Below are positions 38,001 through 49,659 of a stretch of 64,000 bases of DNA, in pieces (positions within the stretch are counted from its first letter, which is position 1; every line of letters begins with the position of its first letter). The position numbers and the translations under genes are program-made. Under the pieces are notes generated by a model that saw only the letters and a list, made by a program, of their open reading frames with translations, had not been told where the DNA came from and did not search any database. Source of the DNA: Apostichopus japonicus (taxonomy: Eukaryota > Echinodermata > Holothuroidea > Aspidochirotida > Stichopodidae); NCBI RefSeq assembly GCF_037975245.1, contig NC_092573.1, forward strand, positions 7,242,501-7,306,500, written 5' to 3'.

Positions 38001-39578
38001 GTTTCATTTTGTAAAAGCGTTCAACTCCGCAGTAAACTCAAATGTCAGTAGCTGCCACAATACAACAAACAATTACATGCATGTTAAAGAATGAAAAGTA
38101 AAACAGGCGGCAAATTCTCGTTTAACATGACATAAAGAGATATAGACTTCTCAATGTATTATAATACAGATATCATATACCGCTTTAACTAGATATAACT
38201 TAAACTCAACCTAACGATTACTTCGGAACCTTGGCAGTGACGGCAATCACTGGTTTACTATGATCCAGTCCGGCTCAACTGCGTATGATTATAAGTTGTA
38301 GGCCTGACTGCAAAACCTCTGATGAGACAATTTTTTTTTTATCTGTAACACTGATGATATAGTGCCTTCGTGAACATTGAGAACTTATTTCGCTCCTAAC
38401 TACACTATCCGGTACACTGGATACGGCTTCACCTCATTGGAGGTCGGGTAGTTCTGTTACATCCCTCAGCCTGTACGGACTGAATTGTTAAGTAATTTCG
38501 GAGCCCGTGCATATAATTTGCATACATAATCAATAACAAAATACACTACTATGTTATCACTGTGGACACACATATACCAAATCTTTACAAAATACAACAA
38601 TTGAACGGAAAATGTCTAACACATGGCAGTCTAAACGTGTTGTACAAAACACTCAAAGAAAATTGTTTCCCTGACCTGTTACACCAGAGGATTCGAGAGC
38701 CAGGACTGGTCTTGGGACAATCACGTCACAGCGCTCATTTTGCACTTTCCATATTGCCTTAAATCTATTATGAAAATGAGACTACACTTTTCGTTATGTA
38801 ATAACTTCCCAGAGTCGCATGTTATTTCCTCTAATTGAGCCTGGCCCAGGGACTGTATCCCCTGTTACATTTTCCCCTCTCGATTTTTTGTTTGTTCAAA
38901 ATAGTCCATGAGTAAGTCAATACCATTTTCTTCTCTATTTTATAGTCGTCAGAAGAAAGTAGAAATTCCGAAAACAGATAGAACAGGATCTTAAACAAGA
39001 TCAAGGTTTTGAAAGCGTTAATCGACTTCCGCCCTATCTCCCTAGGTATTTCTGTCCAATAATTTGCAGGAGCCAAGCTTATTAACCCAAAACATATTTA
39101 ATCGAAAGAACACTCTTACTACAAAGATGCAAACCCAATAGAGAACCTATTTATTACAAAAACTGGAAACAGTGTACTTTAAAATTAATACCAAAGAATA
39201 GAAAAGGGCAACTTCCAGGTTTCTCTTCATATGTGTGCTCCCGCCTCACCCACTCCCCGTCTCCCTGTGCCTATATTCCGCCTCTCCTCTGTAGCATATA
39301 GATAACACTAATGGTGAAAGATGTAGCTTTGCATTAACACTTCTTCTTTTTAATAGAGATTTTCGACAGAATGAGTCTGGATGCAGAAATTTATTTTGTG
39401 GGGACTGTTATATAAAGTGAGAACTATGTTACTGCATGATTCAGACAGGCATTCACATCATATAATAGAAGTTTTCACTGTTCTTAATATGCAAATGAAA
39501 TGGACAGGTTGTGGTTCTTAGGGGGATGTTTAGATGGGTGCCTTGAGAGAAGTTTTACATTATCCTGTGTAACCATAG
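35021..39578. other. Stretch without supported gene
   Basis: Short frames on both strands (for example 37082-37378 minus, 35978-36190 plus) have no recognisable domains. A C run lies near 36806. If the promoter at 34.9 kb is real, this would be its first intron. Confidence 0.4.
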
Positions 39579-39699
39579 ATGGTGAGAGGAGGGACAGAGA
39601 GGCAAGCTTAGATGAAGCTGTTATGAATCTCCTATTGAAGATAAAGCAACTTTATAATCGATTCATCCACAAAATAGAACACAAACTGCCAATAGACAG
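39579..39699 (+). CDS. Candidate internal coding exon (tentative)
   Basis: A pyrimidine-containing acceptor ending in CCATAG and a donor GACAG/GTATGA bracket a 121 bp open stretch reading DGERRDREASLDEAVMNL..., continuing through KIKQLYNRFIHKIEHKLPID. The charged and hydrophobic spacing suggests an amphipathic helix. I recognise no family. The frame is also open upstream to an ATG at 39500, so the acceptor is a guess. It could be a chance frame. Confidence 0.22.
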
Positions 39700-40450
39700 G
39701 TATGAAACTCAATATGTGTATTGAAAAACCATAAACAAAAGTATATTATAAAGTTTGAAAGAAATGATAGATATTTTTCCACAGACCCTTGCACCTTTTT
39801 TTCAATTGAATCACTATGTGCTTCAATCAAATTAGATTGTTCAATGTTAATTGGAATTACCCCATAACTTTCTCTCCAATAAGTTCGAAATTCCATATTC
39901 TTTGGATTATGTTGGTGTAAGTAACAACAAAGTGATAGCAAGACAAGGCTTCATTTGAAATTACCTTAAAACATCTTATATCCATGTTAGTGTTGATTTC
40001 CAGTCTGTTTATGATTCTTAATGTTTTATATGATTAATGTTATGCAGACATTAGTGTAGCCATCTTGGAAGCAAATCAAACACATAAAACAGTCTATTGT
40101 CTGCATACACTCTAACTTTCAAATGTCGAAATAAACACCATTTGAATTGTTTGAATGACGTAACTCTCTTGTAGCCTAGTGATTGGAGGATATAACTAGC
40201 AATGTTTGTGATCATCATACCAATGACATTTAGGAGAAAACTGAGCATATCTGACAGTGAGTGACTGAGTGGCATTCAGCTTTCATTTTCCTTTCAACGA
40301 GTTGCTAAGATAAACTCAGAAACTTTGATGGCAACGAGACATGGACAACGAGTGCGCTTCTTTGGGTTGGATATCAAGTTGGAGAACTAATATAGGTTAT
40401 AAATTCTATGTTAAGCTGTTGTCAAAATGATAAATTATTGAGTTTTAATT
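39700..40450. other. Non-coding stretch
   Basis: No gene is seen. It includes the likely 3' flank of the minus-strand ZP gene; no clear AATAAA on that strand was found close to the last exon. Confidence 0.4.
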
Positions 40451-40533
40451 TTAGGAGTAAACAAACAACTGTGAAAGATTAACAAGTGGTATATCGATGA
40501 TCACTCCAGTCATTCCATGTATGACAGAACTTC
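40451..40533 (-). CDS. ZP gene exon 11, C-terminal tail
   Basis: A strong acceptor CTCTCTTTCAG precedes the exon. The phase-consistent frame ends after 17 residues (KFCHTWNDWSDHRYTTC, stop 40479-40481). Another frame reads SSVIHGMTGVIIDIPLVNL then SQLFVYS to a stop at 40451-40453 and looks more like the membrane-proximal tail expected after a ZP module. A further frameshift near this junction would explain the difference. Confidence 0.4.
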
Positions 40534-40753
40534 CTGAAAGAGAGAAAACAAAAATAAGAAATATTTAGTAGGTATGTTGACTACAAAAGGTGGTATTCTC
40601 ATAACTATAAAGTTTGTTGTCATAGAGCCATTCTTTGGTGAATAATCACCAGAAGACTAACCAGCTGAGATACATCCACAAAAGGGTCAAAGGTTAAGGA
40701 GAGATTCATTTTGAGCTAATTTGAAAGAATAATGATACATGTGGACCAAGTTT

Positions 40754-40856
40754 GTAGGCAAGGGTCCAGCTGGGTGTAGGCAAGGTGCCAGCTGGGTGAA
40801 GGCAAGGGTCCAGCTGGGTGTAGGCAAGTAGCCAGCTGGGTGTAGGCAGGGGTCCA
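40754..40856. repeat. Minisatellite, about 21 bp unit, five copies
   Basis: Units of the type GTAGGCAAGGGTCCAGCTGG, with single-base variants, lie in the intron between ZP exons 10 and 11. The minus-strand frame with repeated AYTQL/PGP-like residues comes from this array. Confidence 0.9.
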
Positions 40857-41019
40857 CAACTTAGTCACTTTAACAGAATCATGACTCCAGTGACTAAGTT
40901 CTCCAAAATGGAAAAAAGACTTGTGATCCTCATTTGCAGCTTGAGATAATAGAGTAGGTCGAGTCAAGTGTTTCATGGTGAAATATATAACCAGTTTTAA
41001 AGTTAATATTTGTCCTCAC

Positions 41020-41103
41020 CCTAGATGTTGTCTTTCCATCTCTTCTTTGTATTCTTGAAGAGCAATTACGTTTGACAGAATGTTAAAATTGGTGGGACCC
41101 ATT
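41020..41103 (-). CDS. ZP gene exon 10, post-ZP hydrophobic patch
   Basis: Reads MGPTNFNILSNVIALQEY and then KEEMERQHLG. The GPT/GPI-type hydrophobic stretch just after the cleavage site matches the external hydrophobic patch that keeps ZP precursors from polymerising early. Phase in and out agrees with its neighbours. It is followed by donor GTGAGG. Confidence 0.6.
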
Positions 41104-41450
41104 CTAGACAGCAAATTGACTCTACTAAAGTTTCAATCTCCTTTTCCTTTATCATTTCATAAACTTGTGAAGTGTCTGCTACAGTTCGTTCAGCAAAATA
41201 ACGATGCTTGAAATTTCCGCTTCGTTATTTCAATACAAATGACAAGAAATTTTCCACAAATGACATAAAACAAAAGAGCAAATATTTGGATATACTCAGA
41301 AGGACGCAATCGTTTGAAACGAAAGTGTCCAACGATGTGACAAAACTCAAATTAAGTCATCCATCCATTGTATGATTATGAATTGACATCCAGTTGAGAA
41401 TCTTCAAACTTTCACTAATGCAAGATATTAAATAAGTGATTCCCTCTTAC

Positions 41451-41599
41451 ATTTAGATCTTCCTTCCTATTCTGAGCTGAGAGCCACGAGTGAAGCCATC
41501 CAATGATCTCCTACATCGTCCTTGCTCATCACACTGACATTTGCACATTGATTGAGTCTTGTTAGTGTCACATTCAAGGACATTGCAGCGAATGGTCAC
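41451..41599 (-). CDS. ZP gene exon 9, end of ZP-C and cleavage site
   Basis: Reads VTIRCNVLECDTNKTQSMCK and then CQCDEQGRCRRSLDGF, the cysteine-rich end of a ZP-C module followed by an RCRR furin-type site. The next codons run to LRIGRKI and an in-frame TAA, two bases before a good donor (AAAT/GTAAGA). Exon 10 continues the same phase and carries the expected next motif, so the TAA looks like a nonsense change and not the natural end. Confidence 0.65.
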
Positions 41600-42483
41600 C
41601 TACAAGAGAATGAAAATTAAAAATATGTGTGCAGAATAATTGATTACTATAAGAATTGAACAAGTTCAATTGAACATATTCAAGAAAGAACCTTTCAATA
41701 CACAAAAGGTCCGAAGGAGTAGCTTGGTTACAGCAATGAAACAGATAGACAGTTGAGGATAAATATTCAACATCAGCCGGAAGAAACCGCACACTGTAAG
41801 CAGAGATCCTCAAGGATATAGTTTGCTGTGATGGTGTCCATCCAAATAAATGGTGTAAACAGGAGACTTCAACATTAAGAGGACAAGCTGCCATTGTTTA
41901 AGTCTTGGTGGTAAAATTTGTTTATCCAATGAGCTAGTTACAATTTTACAGACAAACAAGTTTTCATTAAAAAGGATGAAGTCAATGGTAGCATAGACTA
42001 CTAAACAATCCTTCATAAAGCTTCATAAAGTCATAGTAAAATTGACAAATCAGTAATAATAGATGGCAACACATGAAATCTAATGTAATTTCCTAGAATA
42101 ACTGAAAATGATGAAAATAGTTAATACTTCTGACAGTACGTCCAGTTCAGAGCCAGAAAATGAGACTATGATTCAATGATACATGTGTGAGATTAAAAAA
42201 ATGTAATCTTCATGTAATCATAACAATTTCATTCAATGTAACAATTCTTTGAGTTGTGAATCCAAATTTTACATATTACACATGCAATTAACAAAAGATA
42301 TAGTACAGTTTTTTATAACAAAATAAACAAATTGCAGATATTAAAACAAACATTAAACATTGAGGGTTTTTTCTTTTGGTCCCTGAGTATTTGCCACAAT
42401 TTTTGTTGTTTAACGGCTTAAAAAGATACTATGAAAAGTAGAAGGAAAACTGGAGGAAAATACTATATAGAGAATGGTATTAC

Positions 42484-42529
42484 CTCCATGGACCCAATTA
42501 AGTCTGTTAGGTATGGACTGATGCTGAAT
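42484..42529 (-). CDS. ZP gene exon 8
   Basis: A 46 bp exon reading FSISPYLTDLIGSME between acceptor TTATTTCAG and donor GTAATA. Phases 2 in and 0 out match exons 7 and 9 exactly. It lies in ZP-C just after the LIDDG stretch. Confidence 0.7.
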
Positions 42530-43250
42530 CTGAAATAACAAAATTTTCCATTGGTAATATAGTCACAACATTGGCATTCACAGCAAACCTTAATTCATAT
42601 GAAGAGAAAGAGATATTACTAGTAATTATAAATAATAATACAAACATGATAATCAACTATCAAATCAAGAAATTCTTATAAAATCTCTAAAGTTCAATTA
42701 ATTATATTAGGGTGAATCTTTGATTAATTTATGCTGAAACAATTGGCCTCAGGGAATGCAACATCAATTCATTTACCAATCAGAAATTGTCTTGTCAGTA
42801 AGGTCCACATGACAATTCTCAAGAAGATTGTAAGGAAGTTTCATTTCTGTTTGTAAAATTGGCCCCTGGTTTGACATTTGATGTGTAATATGAAGCTAAT
42901 AAGTATATACGAATTAAAAGTAATAGTAAGTTCAGGTTTTACCAGAGCATAAATTAGCTAGGAATTGTTTCATCAAAAGGGAAGTCCTATTGCGACAATT
43001 TATAATGGTAGTCCAGATTACCTTAACTTTAAATTGAATAAGGTTATGTCAATTGGAGCTTAGATTTGCCAATAAAAGCTAAGAAACAATTCAACTACAG
43101 AAATTGTTATTCAACCGCAGATTTCTTATTGCACTTTGTGAGTCTTCCTTTCGGTCCTTTCATTCAAAGGTTTTCTGCAAACTCTTTTTAATGATCACAA
43201 GCTTAAGAAACTACTTTATAGTTTAAGGAACACAAAGCAAATTAAATTAC

Positions 43251-43628
43251 CCATCATCTATCAAGGAGAATACAGCAACATCTTCCATTGAAGCCCAGCA
43301 TTGCTGTACGCCCACCTCAATCTTTATATGATAATTAGATACTATCTCAAAGAAAAGGAATAACATCAAAGGTCAGAGGGGAATCTGCTCCAGGCAACGG
43401 AATGTTGTAATCTTCATACAGATACGCAAGGAAGTCAAACATATCTGCTCCACCTGTTTGAGAGATGGACTTGCTGAGGATGTAATCATCAAAGTGACTC
43501 TGTGGAACAATTTCGTCTTCCTTGGCAATAGAGCACATTACTGGAAGCAAGATCTTATCTCCGGGAGCTAAATTAGCATAATCTGCGTCTATGACGACAT
43601 TCCTATACTCCACTGACACACTGGTCTC
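43251..43628 (-). CDS. ZP gene exon 7, end of ZP-N and start of ZP-C
   Basis: Starts ETSVSVEYRNVVI, carries ILLPVMCSIAKEDE (the fourth ZP-N cysteine) and a linker, then PLTFDVIPF. One base is in excess near 43358 (CCTTTTC/TTTGAG). In the next frame it continues FEIVSNYHIKIEVGVQQCWA and on to SLIDDG, the classic CWA and DG motifs of ZP-C. Removing one base restores the exact phase needed by exon 8, so the ancestral exon was 377 bp. Confidence 0.75.
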
Positions 43629-44015
43629 CTGCAAAAGAAAGTCAAGAAATAACTAGTTTCATTGTTAATGAGTTTATCTTCTATAATTTCTAGGGGGTTT
43701 CATCAATAATGTGTCTTTCTTTGGGAAGTTCTGTGGGAAGTGGTAACCAAACTTTCAGGGAGTGCAACAATCGTCACCGACTTTCCTCCTCCCTGTTTTC
43801 TTTCTCTGTAATATGAGAAGGACCTGCTGCTCACAGATTGCTGGTTGCCAAGTGAAATTATCAACAACATTTGGTGTCTCGGTAACCAAAATTTTACACA
43901 AAAAGACAAGATTTGAATTGGAAAACAAGACGAATTTTTCATAGCAAAACCCCATCTTGTTGCCCATGATCCATCTTGTTGTATACATATACTTACACAA
44001 ACTTTCAAAGCACTT

Positions 44016-44235
44016 TGATGGTTTGTTTTGTTTTGGGTTGATTGGGTTCGGTTGGTTTTCCTGTTTTGTTTGTTTGTTTGTTGTTTTGTTTTGTTCTGTT
44101 TTGTTTTGTTTTTTGTTGTTTTGTTTTGTTTTGCTTTGGTTTATTGTTTTGTTCTGTTTTGTTTTGGTTTGTTTTTTGTTGTTTTGTTTTGGTTTGGTTT
44201 TGTTTTTTTGTTTTTGTATTGTTATGTTTTGGGTC
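44016..44235. repeat. Low-complexity (TTTTG)n tract
   Basis: TTTTG/TTTTGTTTTG units with a few GGTT variants fill about 220 bp of the intron between ZP exons 6 and 7. Open frames of 89-161 codons here (K/N/Q-rich on one strand, F/C/V-rich on the other) are composition artefacts. Confidence 0.9.
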
Positions 44236-44732
44236 AACACTGCCTTTTTGGTCTCTCCCTATTTCTAATAATAGAATTACTCAGATGTTTGCCTTAAAGT
44301 GTTATCAATCTGCCTGTAGACCACCATCACTGATATATGGCAACAATGTTAATAAGTGGAATCAAATTGAGTCTTTTGATTCAGCAACTGAGGACTTGGA
44401 AAAGTTACAATATTTGGATAAAATCGAGTACAGTTTTCATACCAAAGACTCACACTTCGACTGTAGGGGTGTGCTGGACTAGAGTGCAACATGGCTTTGT
44501 TGAAGGAGTTAGATAGGAAGGTCTGAGCTGGGCTGGTAGGAAATTTATCTGTTAACAATTTAACAAACAAAACAGCCTAAACAATCACACTGCATGTGTT
44601 TGCTATTTAAACTCAATGACTCCAGATTAAAGCCCATTTTAGCTTCACTAATCAATGGTTTTTGATTGACAGTATCCAGTTACAAGTATAAGCAGCCAGG
44701 TATGACAAACAGTATATAAAGTGTGTGCCTAC

Positions 44733-44909
44733 CGTAACAGTTATACCACAAGAGGAATAGTCACTAGTAATGTTAATATGATTAGGATCCTGAGGCTCAT
44801 AGGCATCACATGTCTGATCTCCCAATAGGACTGATGCTGATGTTCCTGGAGCAAGACTCTCTTTAGAGATTGTAACCGTGAAATAGGTCTCTGTGCACTC
44901 CAACGTCTG
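44733..44909 (-). CDS. ZP gene exon 6, ZP-N core
   Basis: Intact 177 bp exon, phase 0 to 0: QTLECTETYFTVTISKESL, then GDQTCDAYEPQDPNHINIT and SDYSSCGITVT. It supplies ZP-N cysteines 1-3 and an N-glycosylation-type NIT. Borders are TTTCAG and donor GTAGGC; an alternative acceptor 3 bp inside is equally possible. Confidence 0.8.
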
Positions 44910-45501
44910 CTGAAATTGAGGAGAGAAAATAAAATAAAATGCAGGGCTCCAACATCAAGCAAGATAAAGGTGTTGCAATTCAATATTGCAATTTATAAAC
45001 TGCAAAATCTCTGTTGCTGCAAGAGTAACAATGATGAAAAACTCACCACATCCAGAAAAGACTTGTGCTCAAGCCATTTCACTAGTTAGGGCACACTTCT
45101 CTAAATGCCAGAATGATATGCAAAAGTTTGTTTATAGTCATGTAGTGAATTTTGCTTTGCAGTTTTGACTGACAATTCTAGATATTGCTGAAGGTTGAAG
45201 GTGGATCGAATCAAAAGAAGGTAATACACAGTCTAAAGTGAGCTAATCATGTGATATTTTACTTTATGACAATTCAGATTTAAGCCCTTCAACAAGGTAA
45301 CATGCACAAATAAAACAACTAACAGAGATACACACTAAGAGTTTAAGCACATTCAAAGAAGATTTGTAGCAGAGCCAATCAAGCAAAAGTACTCATTTAA
45401 AGTATTTAAATCAACTTAGAGTTAAGACCACCGGGATAAAAAGGTACCTAGTTTGTGTAAAAGGTGATTTTCTATGATTAGATAATCGTTAGTATTGTTA
45501 C

Positions 45502-45654
45502 CTCTGATGACCAGATTCCATCGGAGCCAAAAGTCCTGAACAGATCATCACTAGCATCATTACATTTGAACTGCAGTTGCACCCGCTGGGTACTCATTGG
45601 AGGCAGTATCAATATCATCACCACTGGCACCCTGCAGAGGGAGATCACACCCAA
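45502..45654 (-). CDS. ZP gene exon 5, CCP-like module before ZP
   Basis: Begins GCDLPLQGASGDDIDTASNE then YPAGAT in the phase expected from exon 4. It then switches frame by one extra base to QFKCNDASDDLFRTFGSDG and IWSSE, which joins exon 6 in phase. Cysteine spacing resembles a CCP, but the third cysteine is not evident. Confidence 0.6.
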
Positions 45655-46031
45655 CTGAAAACAAAATAATAAACTAGAGTATTAGCACAAGAGTGTCACT
45701 GAAGCCAGCACAACTTGATACAGGCTTAATCTTGATCAGTCTTAGTCAAGCACACACTGCCTGGTTATATCTGATGGCTTTCTGTTCGGCAGATAATATT
45801 CATGATATTCATAATCCTCTAGAGCATCTAGATTTGCTATTCAGATAAGGAAAACATTAAATCCTGTTGTTCAAGAGGCAACAAACTTTCTTCAATTGAG
45901 CCCTGTTCATGTACTTAATCTGTACAAACGAAACCATTACATCAGAATATCCATACAATGGAAAACGGTTGAAACACAAAGTGGTACAGATGATAAAGAC
46001 ACTGCTCATACTAAGTTTTTTTTCAACTTAC

Positions 46032-46232
46032 CTGAATACACATGTTGGTTTTGTGGAGCGGCTCCACTCTCTGCCTAAAAGACATTTACTTGCAATACTT
46101 GGTCCTAGGAGAGAATATCCTTCCTGACAGAAGTAAATCACTGTCTCATATGGGGTGTATATTCTCCATCTCCATTGTTACCTAGAGAAGATCCTCCGTT
46201 TGAGATCTGAAGTGGATAGCATGATTGACGAT
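46032..46232 (-). CDS. ZP gene exon 4, CCP (sushi) module
   Basis: First frame DRQSCYPLQISNGGSSLGNN then GDGEYTPH. A one-base shift follows, then ETVIYFCQEGYSLLGPS, KCLLGREWSRSTKPTCVF in a second frame: a good CCP signature (C, YFC-GYSLLG, C-W-P-C). Total length (201 bp) still fits a phase 1-1 CCP exon, so a second compensating indel probably lies near the 3' end. Confidence 0.7.
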
Positions 46233-46757
46233 CTACCAAGAAAGAATAAAGCAGACAGAAGGTGTCACCAAACTGCTTTTTTACTAAGATAGCCGAGTGT
46301 AAAGATAAATGATTACAAGTTTGTAGTGTGACTGAGACGTTGATCATAGCTACATTTTGTTTGTTTAGGTAATTGGCCGTTAATCTGTCTTTGCTTGTAC
46401 TTCTGCATGTTCGTCAGTCTGCATTGAAGAAATATCCCATGATGATCAATATGTCAGTCTACAACTCCACCACTTGTAAGAAATGGTATTATATTTAAAA
46501 CAGGAGCTGAAAGTCTCAGGTTTAAATATATATGCTAAAAAGTGACAAAACATTCAAGCATATACTACTAACACAATACTTTATACAGCATTAAAGTTTA
46601 TCAATGACTGAATATATTCTAAACTACATACATATTATCAATGGGATTTTTAATTGCTTTGCTCACATCAATCTGAATGATAAACTATTCTCTAAACACA
46701 TATCCAACCTCTCTTAGTATGCAAGTTCGAACAAACAAACAAATTACTAAAACTGAC

Positions 46758-46942
46758 CTTTGCAAACTGGATTACTTCCAAATCTCCATCATGTTTCTTC
46801 GTCCTGACACTCATTACAAGGAGGACCAACCAGAGTGATTCCCCCATCACAGGCAAAGGAAATGTTTTCACCAGTACCATGACAATCCTTTGTACGTCAA
46901 CAACAATGGTAGATGGTAAATACAGGTCATCATACGGGCAAC
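46758..46942 (-). CDS. ZP gene exon 3, CCP (sushi) module with stop
   Basis: Starts GCPYDDLYLPSTIVVDVQR. One base appears missing near 46880, and the next frame continues CHGTGENISFACDGG, ITLVGPPCNECQDEET, then TGA, then WRFGSNPVCK. Restoring one base gives a 186 bp phase 1-1 exon that fits exons 2 and 4. The TGA sits where an arginine (CGA) could be. Confidence 0.7.
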
Positions 46943-47548
46943 CTGAGAAGTCAACAAAACCAGGCGGATATATAATATCATATTAGGCTAATTAATGCTA
47001 ACTTCACATGTCAGCTTATAAAGGGTTATCAGGAAAATATGGAATGCTATAATCTCAATTGTAAGAGGATATCAGGATAATGTATGCTAATCTCTGCTTA
47101 CACAAGGATAACAAGGATTATTTTTATGCTAATCTGAATACAAGAGCGATAAATGCTTATCTCATTCATGCAAGGATGGGATAAGTAATGCATATGGGAA
47201 TCTTAAGTTTAGATTCATGTGAAAGAAGCTAGTGTGATTGAAACAGTGCACAGAAGTTCAAGTAGAAGTAAATACAGAAGTAGATATTATTTGATTCTTT
47301 GCAACAATATTTTGGATATTATTAGTTTATTTTTTGTTTTTTGGGGGTAGGGGGGGGGCAGGACGGTTCTCTTTTTTGTCACTAGAGACCGTTTAATCAT
47401 AAGTAAATGGCATCAAATTGTTTCAAATTGAACAACACAAATATAGGATTGCAATATATGACTGAGAGGGCTCTTTACAATAAATAGGAAAATAAAGAAC
47501 CTACAAAATTTACAAAAGTTAACAGTTAAATTTACAAAACTACAAAAG

Positions 47549-47747
47549 TTAACGCCGGTACCTTTCAATCATAAGGTCCCCAGTTCGAGTCACTCCCAGA
47601 TTAATGTATGTCGTCCAGTTACAGAGATGTTGACAATTAACAATTCATAATCATGGACGTTAAATATGAATGTAAGAGACTGACTTCGGTCAGCTTGCGG
47701 CTTTGATAAGCCAATGAGGCTTCTTCGCGAGTTCCTTCTTGCAGGAG
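47549..47747 (+). mobile_element. tRNA-derived SINE, family A, copy 3
   Basis: Complement orientation of the copies at 415 and 27283, with the same body (GACTTCGGTCAGCTTGCGGC, TTCGCGAGTTCC) and a partial head TTAACGCCGGTACC plus a B-box-like AGTTCGAGTCACTCC. It sits in the intron between ZP exons 2 and 3. Confidence 0.75.
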
Positions 47748-48156
47748 GATATAATATACATACAAAATATCCGATACAAGACACTTTCTGGGCTATAGAG
47801 GGATGCTCACAATACAAAGTCCTGTATAATACTCATCCAGTCAGTATTTACTATATTTGAAAGGTTCCTGATTTTGATTCAACCTTCTTGGTCACAGAGA
47901 ATTTACAGTTAAAGGAAGAAATTGACCTTCCATTTGTACTTAATTTCAAAATAGGACAGTCAAAATGATGACATTTAATTTCCAATTTTGAGTCAATTCT
48001 GAATGATAATTCTATGTCAAAAAAAACAGAGATATCCCAGCATCTGCTAGTTGTTGTTTAACCACAGAAATTCACTAAATATCAATTATATTTATAAAAA
48101 TAATAACAGTATTATAAAAACAAACAATGTTAGTCAAACTACACATTGGCCCTTAC

Positions 48157-48191
48157 CTCCAGATTGGCACTTATCTCAGACCGGCCACTTC
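48157..48191 (-). CDS. ZP gene exon 2 (35 bp)
   Basis: Excellent borders (CGTTACAG and GTAAGG). Continuing from exon 1 it reads SGRSEISANLE, but then exon 3 would be out of phase. The frame that does fit exon 3 reads KWPV-stop-DKCQSG. One indel in this exon would reconcile both ends. Confidence 0.45.
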
Positions 48192-49659
48192 CTGTAACGA
48201 TGAAATGTAAATTTTTAGAAAGATTACGATGGTAAATGAAAAATCGGGCAAAAATTCAAACAAGAAAACTTTGAAGGCTGTCGTTGCAGATGGATATATC
48301 ATTTTGTGTGAGACAAGATTCTGCTCAAGTATTTAATAACAGGTACCATTTACTGTAAGTCCCAACCACATCACTGCAGTGAAGGAGTTATTATGGCAAT
48401 ATGGCACTGCTTTGTAGGATAGTACCAGCTTTGCAAATAGTCAATTTGCAATTACACTTAGGTCATGATAATATTTGATGTAACATATAAAATGAGCTTA
48501 GCATACATTCTGGCTTCCCCTTCCTCACCCCCTTCCTCCCCCCCCCCCCCCCGCGACCCAGAGTGACAGATGATCAACTGTTGACACTGCAGCAGCTTTT
48601 TATAAATGTCAACAAAATGACCGAATAATCTTGTTTGTCACAAGAATGTTGCAATATATTCATTCATACTATTTTTTATGGTGTTAAAAATGGATGTCTG
48701 GAGTATATACATTTTATATCTTTGGAGGGCAAGCCTTATGCCTTCTTTGATGAGTGCAAAGCTTCAAATTCACCTCATTCTGAAAACTGCTCCAGTCTGA
48801 TCCATCGTGAATATGGAAAATTGCAGATGGCCGTTCAAAATTCACTGGTAGGCTTCGGGAATACATCCAATAGGTTAGTATTAATAATTCGACAATTAAA
48901 CAGTACCATCGCACCTAAAGGTCGAAAACACACAATAAAAAAGCTTCGCGGAAAGGGTACCAGTACACTGACTAACACTAAGATAACTGTGATTGCCCTT
49001 ACGTATTCATGTTTATGTTATTTCGCATTCACTTTACTCTAAACAACGACTCGTTTTCTTTTTCTCAAATGTTGTTCTCATGTCATGATGGTACGAAACG
49101 CAGTGGAGTGGTCACTGAAATTATTTCGCGAAAATTTGATCTACAAGATACCGAATACGGTAAATTCTGTGAACGCAGCACTTGAGGGGTCAGCAATATA
49201 CTAAAAGTACATATAGGGTATAAAGGCCGATAAATATTGTAGTAGTGTTTAAGTAGTATAGTGTACTCTACAATATATCGTAAACAGTTGCGTACTAAAC
49301 TTGGAACGGTTTTTTTGGGGGGGGGGGGGCGTACCAGTCAGGCGGCGCCATGCCACATCCCCAAACAAAATAAATATGCTACTCGCAATCATGAAACTGT
49401 ACATTTTTCCAAATGTTTCAATTATTTATGGGGATGCGTACTAAAATGAATACTTTGAACAATTAAACTGAACAATAAGACAAACTATTAACTTAAAGAA
49501 CAGTCACTATAGAATGATAATTCCTAAACATATTTGCCTAATCACTTCAAATCTTAGCCAAAGATAACACCAGTTTGCATCTAAGCCACCTTACATGAAC
49601 ACAAGTTTTTCAAAGGCCAGGGGACTCCCCTCTCCATTAGACGTACCACTACCCCGGCC
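48192..49659. other. Part of ZP gene intron 1
   Basis: No retained gene inside. It has a C run near 48538-48552 and a G run near 49317-49329. A 135-codon plus-strand frame at 48635-49042 has no recognisable domain and is treated as chance. Confidence 0.45.

Noticed and set aside
43755-44240. 161-codon minus-strand frame, rich in K, N, Q and T, and overlapping plus-strand F/C/V-rich frames
   Set aside because: Made almost entirely by the (TTTTG)n tract in a ZP intron; no domain, no codon structure.
48635-49042. 135-codon plus-strand frame
   Set aside because: No recognisable domain or splice context, lies in an intron of the opposite-strand ZP gene. A frame this long is borderline but possible by chance in 64 kb.
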